A DNA stretch of 5,809 nucleotides from an uncultured Clostridia bacterium (GCA_946405565.1 CAMJHU010000155.1:1-5809), one strand, 5' to 3'. Numbered from the stretch's first letter, positions 1 to 5,676 are shown. Numbers and translations: made by a program. The notes: generated from the letters alone by a model not told the origin.

Positions 1-140
1 ACGGTCTTCTGCAGGTCGATGATGTAGATGCCGTTGCGCTCGGTGAAGATGTACTCCGCCATTTTCGGGTTCCAGCGTCTGGTCTGATGACCGAAGTGAA
101 CGCCTGCTTCCAGTAACTGTTTCATAGATGCTACTGCCAT
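1..140 (-). CDS. rpsB: 30S ribosomal protein S2, N-terminal part (runs off window)
   Basis: The first 46 codons of ribosomal protein S2, a small-subunit protein essential for translation. The translation begins MAVASMKQLLEAGVHFGHQ and continues with RRWNPKMAEYIFTERNGIYI, the highly conserved S2 N-terminus including the LLEAGVHFGHQ signature. The ATG is at 140-138, preceded by a GGGAGG ribosome binding site (151-156) at 10 nt spacing. The gene is cut by the left window edge; in most Firmicutes tsf (EF-Ts) follows rpsB, but that would lie outside. The gene has its own promoter and a structured leader, annotated separately, so expression is probably controlled at the RNA level. Confidence 0.97.
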   Translation of the reverse strand, partial: MAVASMKQLLEAGVHFGHQTRRWNPKMAEYIFTERNGIYIIDLQKT

Positions 141-323
141 AGTGAAAATTCCTCCCGGTTACTACCTCCGCCGACGCTTTAAGTCCAGTGTAAAAAAGCG
201 CGCTGCGCACAGCGCATGACGCACCGAATGATGAAAAATTTAGACACATGGAGAGTCATCAGCGCCTCGGCGGCTGCCGCAAGCCCTGCACCGTACTCTC
301 CACAGCGCGGCGTGTGAATTTCT
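141..323 (-). promoter_or_regulatory. Structured 5' leader of rpsB
   Basis: About 180 nt of untranslated transcript between the predicted rpsB start of transcription (about 321-323) and the ATG. Reading in the minus direction, GGAGAGT pairs with ACTCTCC, extended across bulges by ACAC/GTGT, giving a long stem that encloses a smaller GCGG-CAG-CCGC hairpin. This is followed by an intrinsic-terminator-like hairpin (192-215) and then the ribosome binding site. The 5' end of the leader carries CGCGCTG, which can alternatively pair with CAGCGCG in the 3' arm of the terminator hairpin. Such architecture is typical of autoregulated ribosomal protein mRNAs, but I do not recognise a named leader family. 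That it regulates S2 is inference. Confidence 0.55.
192..215 (-). terminator. Attenuator-like intrinsic terminator in the rpsB leader
   Basis: On the minus strand a 6-bp all-GC-rich stem GCGCTG/CAGCGC (210-215 with 200-205) with a 4-nt loop is followed, after two bases, by six consecutive T residues (197-192). It lies downstream of the rpsB promoter and upstream of its ribosome binding site, so it cannot be the end of another minus-strand gene unless that gene is unseen. The simplest reading is a transcription attenuator. The stem is short, so partial read-through is expected. Confidence 0.55.
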
Positions 324-328
324 TATCA

Positions 329-377
329 ATTATAGCACGGCTTCCCAAGGAATGCAAGAGGTTTTTTCTATTTTTTT
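329..377 (-). promoter_or_regulatory. rpsB promoter with A-tract UP element
   Basis: On the minus strand, -35 TTGCAT (357-352) and a perfect -10 TATAAT (334-329) are separated by 17 bp. Just upstream of the -35 are two A-tracts (377-371 and 367-362), which resemble the UP elements of strong ribosomal-protein and rRNA promoters. The predicted transcription start is near 321-323. Confidence 0.85.
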
Positions 378-581
378 CATCAATCATGTGAAATGCTTCG
401 GATACGTTCTCCGTTTTCCCCCATACAGACGGCGCTGTACGTTAGGAGCTATGCAGAATCATCATATATTTCACTCACTGAAACGCGCCAGCAGACGGTA
501 TTTTTAAGCATGAAATGACTGAATAAATTCTGTATAGTTCCTTACTGTTTTGAGTTTTTTCATATTTCGTTAATATATTTG
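378..581. other. Intergenic spacer between divergent promoters
   Basis: About 200 bp between the rpsB promoter and the LRR-gene promoter. It is more AT-rich than the flanking genes. I see no RNA gene, terminator or convincing coding region. A reading frame of 18 codons at 451-507 has an AGGAG only 2 nt before its ATG, too close for normal initiation. Confidence 0.6.
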
Positions 582-590
582 TGCTATATT
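582..590 (+). promoter_or_regulatory. Putative extended -10 promoter of the LRR gene
   Basis: TG-N-TATATT (TG at 582-583, hexamer 585-590) is an extended -10 motif in an AT-rich stretch. There is no good -35 at standard spacing, which is tolerated by extended -10 promoters. It would start transcription near 597, giving a leader of about 36 nt to the TTG start at 633. TATGAT at 596-601 is an alternative -10. Confidence 0.4.
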
Positions 591-619
591 CTATGTATGA
601 TAGGTTCATAAAGAGATGT

Positions 620-624
620 GGAGG
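620..624 (+). promoter_or_regulatory. Ribosome binding site that sets the LRR gene start at TTG 633
   Basis: GGAGG at 620-624 lies 8 nt before an in-frame TTG at 633-635. The in-frame GTG at 618 overlaps this Shine-Dalgarno sequence itself and has no site of its own upstream, so it is an unlikely start. Confidence 0.75.
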
Positions 625-632
625 AATGCTTT

Positions 633-2123
633 TTGGATCGCCATTACCAAAATGACGCAAACAACGACCAGACGCGCCAAAAGCGCACATTCAACAAAAA
701 TTCCTCAAGCCATGCGTCCGTTCCCGCAACAGGTACGGGTTCCCGCACGGGGAACAGTTCATCCCGTTCACGCGGCGCGTCCCATTCGCCCTATGCCAAT
801 GGAGGGGAACCGACAGAAGTACGTCGCAGCCGCACACAGGCGGCGCGTCCGGGCAGTACGCCCCGTCCCACTGATGCCGACCGGCAGGGAATGCGGGACG
901 CGGAAAAGCTGCGCGAACAGCGACGTCTGCAAAAGCAGCGTGCCGAGGATCCGCACGGCTATGTTCGCGGCACTTCCACCGGGACAAGCCGCTCACCGGT
1001 CAGCGAGATTCTCAGCGAAACCAGCGAAAGAAACGGTCAGAATGCCCGCCGGGAATTCCGCCGCACCCGCCCTTCCGGGATTTCCGTGGAGGGACAGAGC
1101 GACGGCAGACCAAGCCGTTCCGATGTGCGCAGAAGCGGCGGTTCCCCTGCTCCGGAAGCTGCACGCACGGCGGACAGGCACAGTACCTTTGACCTCAGCT
1201 ACGGAGAGGACGCACGCGAGGAAAAACAACGCAAGGCTCCTAAAGAAGGCAATTCCACCCGTCCGGTCGTCATTTCCGCTATGCTGCTGGCGGCGGTGAT
1301 GCTGTCGGTGGTCATCTGGGTTGTCACCGTCAAGGGCGGACCCGGGGGTACGGTCAGCGGATCGGACAGCGAGATTCATTATAATATTCCCAACTCTGTG
1401 AAAATCGGCGGACAGAAGCTGCGCACCGACGCGGATTACATCGAAATCATCGGCAAAAAGGTCACTGATATCCGCGACCTTTCCTATTGCTTCATGGTGC
1501 AAAGCCTGTTTCTGAGCAACAATCAGATTGAGGACATCTCCCCCCTCAAAAACTGTACCGTGCTTCAGACACTTGACCTCACCAGCAATCAGGTCAAGGA
1601 TATCACGCCGCTCGCGGGTCTGAAAAAGCTCACCGATCTCAAACTCGCCGACAACCGCATTTCCGACCTTTCCCCTCTCGCCGATATGACCCAGATGGAA
1701 TATCTCGATATCAGCAACAACGAGATTGATTACAATTTTTATTCGGTGCAGGGCATGACGTCTCTGCGGCAGCTTTACGCTTCCAATGACGGCATTTCGG
1801 ATATCTCCTGCGTGGCGGGACTGGTGTCGCTCACCTCTCTCGAACTCGGCGGCAACGATATTACCGATGTTTCGCCTCTTGTCAATCTCACCAACCTCGT
1901 TTCGCTCGGTCTGTCGGACAATGAAATCGAAAGCGTGACCGCGCTCTCCACCATGACCAACCTCAAAATGCTCGATCTCAGCGGCAACACCGCTATCACG
2001 AATGTGGAACCGCTCATGAGCCTGACCAACCTGCTCGACCTCAAGCTCAATGAAACAGGCGTCAGTGAAAAGGATGTGGAGGCGCTGCGTGAGGCGCTTC
2101 CCAATTGCAGTATATCCCGATAA
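633..2123 (+). CDS. Membrane-anchored leucine-rich-repeat protein (internalin-like repeats)
   Basis: A 496-residue protein from the TTG start. Residues 1-210 are low-complexity, rich in Arg, Ser, Thr and Gly, with no recognisable fold and probably disordered. Residues 211-233 (beginning PVVISAMLLAAVML) form one hydrophobic membrane helix preceded by basic residues (QRKAPK), which predicts the N-terminus inside and the C-terminus outside. After a Gly/Ser linker, residues about 267-496 hold roughly ten LRRs, mostly 22 residues, of the type LxxLxLxxNxIxDISPLxxLxx seen in internalins and many Firmicutes surface proteins. The fifth repeat (355-377) lacks the DISPL half, and the end (LREALPNCSI) looks like a C-terminal cap. 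The outer domain probably binds a protein or cell-wall ligand, but none can be named. There is no LPxTG anchor, secretion signal cleavage site or enzymatic domain. Monocistronic: own promoter and a terminator right behind. Confidence 0.85.
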   Translation: MDRHYQNDANNDQTRQKRTFNKNSSSHASVPATGTGSRTGNSSSRSRGASHSPYANGGEPTEVRRSRTQAARPGSTPRPTDADRQGMRDAEKLREQRRLQKQRAEDPHGYVRGTSTGTSRSPVSEILSETSERNGQNARREFRRTRPSGISVEGQSDGRPSRSDVRRSGGSPAPEAARTADRHSTFDLSYGEDAREEKQRKAPKEGNSTRPVVISAMLLAAVMLSVVIWVVTVKGGPGGTVSGSDSEIHYNIPNSVKIGGQKLRTDADYIEIIGKKVTDIRDLSYCFMVQSLFLSNNQIEDISPLKNCTVLQTLDLTSNQVKDITPLAGLKKLTDLKLADNRISDLSPLADMTQMEYLDISNNEIDYNFYSVQGMTSLRQLYASNDGISDISCVAGLVSLTSLELGGNDITDVSPLVNLTNLVSLGLSDNEIESVTALSTMTNLKMLDLSGNTAITNVEPLMSLTNLLDLKLNETGVSEKDVEALREALPNCSISR

Positions 2124-2148
2124 TCGGACAAAGTAACATTTGCAAAAT

Positions 2149-2193
2149 AACACGGAGACGGCGCGTTTGACAGACAGCCGTCCCCGTGTTTTT
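2149..2193 (+). terminator. Intrinsic terminator of the LRR gene
   Basis: AACACGG-A-GACGGC (2149-2162) pairs with GCCGTC-C-CCGTGTT (2177-2190) as a 13-bp stem with a single A/C mismatch and a 14-nt loop, running into TTTTT (2189-2193). It starts 25 nt after the LRR stop codon. The opposite strand lacks a comparable T-run beyond the TT at the stem base, so it acts mainly rightward. Confidence 0.88.
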
Positions 2194-2263
2194 CGTTGAA
2201 TAAAAAATGAAAAAATGTACGCAGACGTGCCGCTGCACGCCTGTCCGAAAGGAATGACAGTAT

Positions 2264-2989
2264 ATGTCCCATCCGTTTTCCCGCACGCAGCTTTTGCTGG
2301 GTAAAGACGCTATGGAAAAACTCGCTGCTTCCCGCGTTGCGGTCTTCGGCGTGGGCGGTGTAGGCGGCTTTGCGGTCGAAGCCCTCGCGCGTTCAGGCGT
2401 GGGAACGCTCGACCTCATCGACAGCGACACCGTCTCCCCCACCAATCTCAACCGCCAGATTATCGCTACCCGCCGCACTGTCGGACAGTATAAAACCGAC
2501 GTTGCCGCCGCACGGATTCATGAGATCAATCCCGACGCGGTGGTACATACCCATCGCGTCTTTTATACGCCCGAAACGGCGGGACAGTTTGATTTCTCTC
2601 AGTACGATTACATCGTGGACGCCATCGACACTGTGACCGGCAAGATTGCCCTTGTGTTACAGGCACAGGCTGCCGGTACGCCCATCATCAGTTCCATGGG
2701 CGCGGGCAACAAACTCGATCCCACAGCTTTCCGCGTGGCGGATATCTATCAGACCTCGGTCTGCCCGCTGGCGCGGGTTATGCGGCAGGAGCTCAAAAAA
2801 CGCGGTGTAAAGCATCTCAAGGTAGTCTATTCGCAGGAACCCCCGCGTCAGCCATTGCCCGATCCCGACGACATGGAACTTCCGCCCGAAGGGCGCCGCA
2901 GTGTACCGGGCAGCACTGCGTTTGTGCCGTCCGTGGCGGGACTGATTCTCGCGGGTGAGGTCATCAAGGATCTCGGGGGGATAGAATGA
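2264..2989 (+). CDS. tcdA: tRNA threonylcarbamoyladenosine dehydratase (E1/ThiF superfamily)
   Basis: A 241-residue cytoplasmic enzyme of the ThiF/MoeB/E1-like superfamily. Family members of the TcdA (CsdL/YgdL) type use ATP to cyclise the t6A modification at tRNA position 37 to ct6A. Visible: a Rossmann ATP-binding loop GVGGVGG (29-35), the acidic pair in LIDSD (51-55), the NLNRQ motif (61-65) that contacts ATP phosphates, DAID (119-122), and the SSMGAGNKLDPT stretch (143-154) matching the GGAGGQIDPT region of E. coli TcdA. It lacks CxxC zinc pairs and any rhodanese or sulfur-carrier partner, arguing against MoeB or ThiF. Length is a little below the E. coli protein (268). ATG follows AAAGGA (2248-2253) at 10 nt. 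A small hairpin (CGTGC/GCACG, 2226-2239) precedes the ribosome binding site; no good promoter is visible after the upstream terminator. Its stop is 6 bp from that of the opposing gene. Confidence 0.92.
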   Translation: MSHPFSRTQLLLGKDAMEKLAASRVAVFGVGGVGGFAVEALARSGVGTLDLIDSDTVSPTNLNRQIIATRRTVGQYKTDVAAARIHEINPDAVVHTHRVFYTPETAGQFDFSQYDYIVDAIDTVTGKIALVLQAQAAGTPIISSMGAGNKLDPTAFRVADIYQTSVCPLARVMRQELKKRGVKHLKVVYSQEPPRQPLPDPDDMELPPEGRRSVPGSTAFVPSVAGLILAGEVIKDLGGIE

Positions 2990-2995
2990 TTTTTT

Positions 2996-3826
2996 CTACT
3001 CGCGATAAGGCATTCTCTGGATCGCGTCCTCCCGCTCCAGATAATAATTGTAAATCCAGTTAGCCACCCGCCCTCTCATACGCAGCACATCGAGTTTGGA
3101 ACGCGGTGTGGCATCCGGGTTGGAAGTGAAGATTGCCAGAAAGAAATCCACATACCGCAGATAAAAAATACCCGCTTCGTGACTCACGATACCCGATTCG
3201 CCGCCTTTGCGTCCGATGTCAATATCGTCGCAGATATAGCGCGTGAAACCGCCGTTACCTCGCTGCCGCAGAAACAGCCGTCCGGCATACTCGCAAAGCC
3301 AGCGGCTGAGTCCCCGGTTGCGGTAGATATTTTCAAAAAACACCAGCATATCCTGCGCGCAGGTGAGATTGCGGCGGGGATCACCGGAAATTTTGGTGCG
3401 TCCCACATAGCTTTCCAGCGTTGTATGGTTCATGCCGAAACGTCGGCAGCAGGCGTTGATATAGTTGAATCCCATGAGTTCAATGAGTACATTGGCAGGG
3501 GTATCCTCGTTGGCGGCAATCATCCACGACAGCAGCTCGTCAATGGAATAGGACATGGTTCCCCGCTCGAACGCGCCAGGCGCGGGCGTAATCCAGAGAT
3601 CCGGCACGATCACACAGTCGTCCAGACTCATTTTGCCCTCATCAATGCGCATGAGCGTTGCCAGCAGCACCGCCACATGCGCCATGCCCGCTGCCTGCAT
3701 GATAGCGTCCGGCGCGAACTGAAAAGGAATGGTGTCGGTATCAAAATCCTTATAGAGAATCGAAATGATACCGTCCGCGGTATGAATCTCGTCCAGCAGT
3801 TTCTGAGAGAGTTCGGGGTGCGTCAC
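2996..3826 (-). CDS. Class A beta-lactamase-fold protein lacking catalytic residues (probable pseudoenzyme)
   Basis: A 276-residue protein from GTG 3826, chosen because AAGGAGG (3841-3835) sits 8 nt ahead of it; an upstream ATG at 3991 would overlap ldcA by over 130 bp and adds 55 residues with no family resemblance. The fold resembles the class A beta-lactamase/serine hydrolase family: IDEGKMSLDD (61-70), YSIDELLSWMI (93-103), ANVLIELMGFNYIN (111-124) and SHEAGIFYLRYVDFFLAIFT (215-234) follow the family pattern. The active site is altered: where AASxxK is expected the sequence reads AAGMAH (Ser to Gly, Lys to His, 47-50), and the SDN position reads NED (106-108). KTG is kept only as KGG (207-209), and no clear omega-loop Glu is seen. 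No signal peptide or membrane helix, so cytoplasmic if translated as read. It lies 32 bp after ldcA and is probably co-transcribed with it. A binding or regulatory role is possible; penicillin hydrolysis is unlikely. Confidence 0.8.
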   Translation of the reverse strand: MTHPELSQKLLDEIHTADGIISILYKDFDTDTIPFQFAPDAIMQAAGMAHVAVLLATLMRIDEGKMSLDDCVIVPDLWITPAPGAFERGTMSYSIDELLSWMIAANEDTPANVLIELMGFNYINACCRRFGMNHTTLESYVGRTKISGDPRRNLTCAQDMLVFFENIYRNRGLSRWLCEYAGRLFLRQRGNGGFTRYICDDIDIGRKGGESGIVSHEAGIFYLRYVDFFLAIFTSNPDATPRSKLDVLRMRGRVANWIYNYYLEREDAIQRMPYRE

Positions 3827-3833
3827 GCAGTCC

Positions 3834-3841
3834 ACCTCCTT
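3834..3841 (-). promoter_or_regulatory. Ribosome binding site deciding the GTG start of the beta-lactamase-like gene
   Basis: AAGGAGGT reads leftward from 3841 to 3834, a full-strength Shine-Dalgarno sequence 7 nt before GTG at 3826-3824. It falls in the short gap after the ldcA stop codon, supporting independent initiation on a shared mRNA. Confidence 0.85.
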
Positions 3842-3858
3842 ATTATTTTCTTTTGCGG

Positions 3859-4761
3859 CTAACCGATCAGCCTGACAGTCACCGAATCGGCATCTAAGAT
3901 AACCTTCCCCCCGAGCGGCAGAGACATCGACGGCACACTGTGACCGCACGGAATCCCGCTCACCACGGGTATCCCTAACGGCGCAAACCACTCGCGGAAC
4001 AGTTTGTTCATCTCATCGGATGAACCACAGTTCCGCCATGTACCCAGCAGAATGCCCGCGCAGCGTCCCAGCAGACCCCCGTCCCGCAGCTGCAGCAATA
4101 CCCGGTCGATGGCGTATGGCTTTTCGTTCACATCCTCCAAGAAAAGAATACAGCCATCGGTATCGCGTTGATATGGCGTACCGACAGTGGATGCCAGCAC
4201 GGTGAGGTTGCCGCCCGTGAGGATTCCCCCGGCGCGCCCCGGACAAAGACCGCGCAGCGGCTCATCCCATCCCCGAAGCGTATGCGGATAATCTCCCCGC
4301 AGTATCGCGGCAAATGCTTCACGGCTGCGGCTGTCTTCGCGCATTTCGGCAATACCCGGCATGGGCGTGTGAAAAGTAATCAGGTGGCAGCGTTGGTTGA
4401 GAAATCCGTGCAGCACCGTCACGTCACTGTACCCGCAGAACAGTTTGGGGTGTGACGATATAGCTGCAGCGTCCAGATAAGATATCAGCCGGGCGCTTCC
4501 GTATCCGCCGCGCACGGCAATGACCGCTTTTACCCATGGGTCAGCAAAGGCGCGGTTGAGGTCGGCGGCACGGGTGAGATCGTCGCCCGCGAGATATTGC
4601 CTGCGACAGCGGCAGGAAGGGTATATTTCAGGCGTATAGCCCAGTTTCCGAATAAAATCGGCTGCGGGCGCAAGCTGTTCCGGGTCAAGCGGCGAACAGG
4701 GCGCCACAAGGGCAACGCGGTCACCCGGTTGCAGCGGTGGGGGCATTATCATGGGGTGCAT
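3859..4761 (-). CDS. ldcA: LD-carboxypeptidase, peptidase family S66 (LdcA/MccF-like)
   Basis: A 300-residue serine peptidase of family S66. Members include LdcA, which removes the terminal D-Ala from murein tetrapeptides during peptidoglycan recycling, and MccF, which cleaves microcin C-type peptide adenylates. The N-terminal domain has PPPLQPGDRVALVAPCSP (7-24), RGGYGSARL (84-92) and the nucleophile motif GYSD (Ser112). The C-terminal domain has GGNL (183-186), LEDVNEKPYAIDR (208-220, catalytic Glu209) and GHS (His274). The Ser-Glu-His triad is complete, so the enzyme should be active. There is no signal peptide, consistent with cytoplasmic action. ATG 4761 follows AAAGGA (4773-4768) at 6 nt; ATGs at codons 4 and 6 are less well spaced. 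It heads a probable two-gene operon with the beta-lactamase-like gene. Murein recycling versus peptide-antibiotic immunity cannot be settled from sequence. Confidence 0.93.
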   Translation of the reverse strand: MHPMIMPPPLQPGDRVALVAPCSPLDPEQLAPAADFIRKLGYTPEIYPSCRCRRQYLAGDDLTRAADLNRAFADPWVKAVIAVRGGYGSARLISYLDAAAISSHPKLFCGYSDVTVLHGFLNQRCHLITFHTPMPGIAEMREDSRSREAFAAILRGDYPHTLRGWDEPLRGLCPGRAGGILTGGNLTVLASTVGTPYQRDTDGCILFLEDVNEKPYAIDRVLLQLRDGGLLGRCAGILLGTWRNCGSSDEMNKLFREWFAPLGIPVVSGIPCGHSVPSMSLPLGGKVILDADSVTVRLIG

Positions 4762-4806
4762 CAGCCATCCTTTCGTTTCCGATGTGTTTGCGTCATCTGT
4801 CAGGAT

Positions 4807-4836
4807 ATTGTACGCCGACGCGTTTCACCGTATGAA
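4807..4836 (-). promoter_or_regulatory. Putative promoter of ldcA
   Basis: On the minus strand, -35 TTCATA (4836-4831, 4 of 6 matches) and -10 TACAAT (4812-4807, 5 of 6) are 18 bp apart. The site lies between the MITE and the ldcA start, leaving a leader of about 40 nt. It would make ldcA expression independent of the upstream HEAT gene. Confidence 0.45.
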
Positions 4837-4862
4837 TGCCCCCTTGCCATGTTGCTTTCCCT

Positions 4863-4870
4863 TTTTCACA
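4863..4870. repeat. Left target-site duplication of the MITE
   Basis: TTTTCACA, identical to 5017-5024 on the other side of the element. One more base (T) also matches on both sides, so the duplication could be 9 bp with an element shorter by one base. Confidence 0.7.
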
Positions 4871-5016
4871 TGACTATCTACAACTTAGCTAAATGAACTC
4901 CCTCCGACTTGCCTGTGGCAAGCCACCTCCCTCAAAGAGGGAGACATTATCGGCTCCCTCTCTGAGGGGGCTGTCGGCGCAGCCGACTGGGGGAGTGCCT
5001 AAGTCGTAGATAGTGA
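4871..5016. mobile_element. MITE-like palindromic element, 146 bp, with 8-bp target duplication
   Basis: The ends are 18-bp terminal inverted repeats: TGACTATCTACAACTTAG (4871-4888) and, reversed, TCACTATCTACGACTTAG (5016-4999), matching at 16 of 18 positions. The element is flanked by identical TTTTCACA copies at 4863-4870 and 5017-5024, the expected footprint of transposition. Inside are four hairpins: CTTGCC/GGCAAG (4908-4922), CTCCCTC/GAGGGAG (4927-4943), CTCCCTC/GAGGGGG (4954-4970) and GTCGGC/GCCGAC (4973-4987). ACTCCC (4897-4902) and GGGAGT (4991-4996) can close an inner stem. It encodes no transposase, so it is non-autonomous. Similar CTCCCTC-rich palindromes are, to my knowledge, common in gut Clostridia, but I cannot assign a named family. 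It sits between the HEAT gene and ldcA and could fold into RNA when transcribed; it has no T-run to make it a standard terminator. Confidence 0.8.
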
Positions 5017-5024
5017 TTTTCACA
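5017..5024. repeat. Right target-site duplication of the MITE, overlapping a stop codon
   Basis: TTTTCACA copy directly abutting the right inverted repeat. On the minus strand it reads TGTGAAAA and contains the TGA stop (5022-5020) of the HEAT-repeat gene, so the insertion left that gene's reading frame unchanged. Confidence 0.7.
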
Positions 5025-5676
5025 TTGCTCCCGGAAAGTGTGTCTCTATGGCAGACAAAACCGACTTGGCGGTTTCCTGTGCCAGCGCTTCCCGGATGCT
5101 CTTCTCTGCCATTGGTCGGCGGGCTTCATCGGATAATGCGTCAAGAAAAGCAACAGCCGCGCAGCGGATATGATAATCTCTGCTGCAAAGGAATCCGGCA
5201 ATCTGTGTCAGCGCATCTTCCTGACCCAAACGACACAGCGCATACCACAACGTCAGGCGGACATGTTCCCCGCATGGCTGCCGCTGCATGTCCCGCACGG
5301 TCTCCGCCGCCGCGGACAAATCACGGCACAATCCCACTGTAACATCCGCCCATGAGAGAATCGCATAGCTGCGGGCAAGCGGTTCCCATTCCTCTTCCAT
5401 GGCATTGGTCAGGCATTGTGCCACTTCGTCGCACGGAAATACTGACAGCGAATCATACGCTTCCGCCCGCACCAATTCCTCCTCGTCACGGGTCAGCAGC
5501 AGCAATAATGCCTTGGTGTCCGGATGTGTGAAATTGACAGCCGCCGCCGCGGCTTCGGCACGGATATACGGATCGGCATCCCGTGCCAGCGCTCGCAGCA
5601 CGGTAAAATGTTCCCCGGTGCAGAAATCGTCATCATAGCAGTTATCTAAAAAATTCAGTTTATGTTCCTCGTCCAA
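5020..5676 (-). CDS. HEAT-repeat protein of unknown function
   Basis: A 218-residue all-helical, acidic protein made of HEAT-like repeats. Helix pairs with the usual D-x-x-V/I-R-x-x-A-A pattern are visible: FTVLRALARDADPYIRAEAA (24-43), LLLLLTRDEEELVRAEAYDSL (57-77), a weaker unit around 88-112, and LTQIAGFLCSRDYHIRCAAV (156-175), followed by a C-terminal helical pair. HEAT arrays usually act as protein-binding scaffolds; no catalytic residues are recognisable and the partner is unknown. No signal peptide or membrane segment, so cytoplasmic. The start is TTG 5676-5674, preceded by AAAGAGGTGA (5692-5683); no ATG is available in the N-terminal part. It has its own strong promoter, and the stop codon lies at the edge of the MITE. 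It is upstream of and co-directional with ldcA, but 258 bp and a mobile element separate them, so a functional link is uncertain. Confidence 0.83.
   Translation of the reverse strand: MDEEHKLNFLDNCYDDDFCTGEHFTVLRALARDADPYIRAEAAAAAVNFTHPDTKALLLLLTRDEEELVRAEAYDSLSVFPCDEVAQCLTNAMEEEWEPLARSYAILSWADVTVGLCRDLSAAAETVRDMQRQPCGEHVRLTLWYALCRLGQEDALTQIAGFLCSRDYHIRCAAVAFLDALSDEARRPMAEKSIREALAQETAKSVLSAIETHFPGAM

Noticed and set aside
451..507. Possible 18-residue peptide gene (starts MQNHHIF)
   Set aside because: AGGAG is only 2 nt from the ATG, no promoter is evident, and the peptide resembles nothing recognisable.
616..1299. Open frame of 227 codons on the plus strand, overlapping the LRR gene in another frame
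   Set aside because: Arg/Ala/Pro-rich translation with no domain, made possible by low stop-codon frequency in the low-complexity N-terminal region; its ATG coincides with the ribosome binding region of the LRR gene.
993..2153. Open frame of 386 codons on the minus strand, antisense to the LRR gene
   Set aside because: Its translation is a mirror of the leucine-rich repeats with no known domain; the plus-strand LRR protein explains the region. Long antisense frames are common across repetitive, GC-biased genes.
3179..3862. Open frame of 227 codons on the plus strand opposite the beta-lactamase-like gene
   Set aside because: Shadow frame with no domain resemblance; the minus-strand gene has family motifs and a strong ribosome binding site.
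3827..3991. N-terminal extension of the beta-lactamase-like protein from ATG 3991
   Set aside because: It overlaps the end of ldcA, adds no family-like residues and ignores the AAGGAGG located just before GTG 3826.
4897..4996. CRISPR array suggested by repeated CTCCCTC blocks
   Set aside because: The blocks are arms of hairpins inside one element with terminal inverted repeats; there are no regular direct repeats with unique spacers.
5013..5342. Open frames on the plus strand opposite the HEAT gene
   Set aside because: Low-complexity translations with no recognisable domain; the HEAT-repeat frame on the minus strand has a promoter, ribosome binding site and repeat structure.
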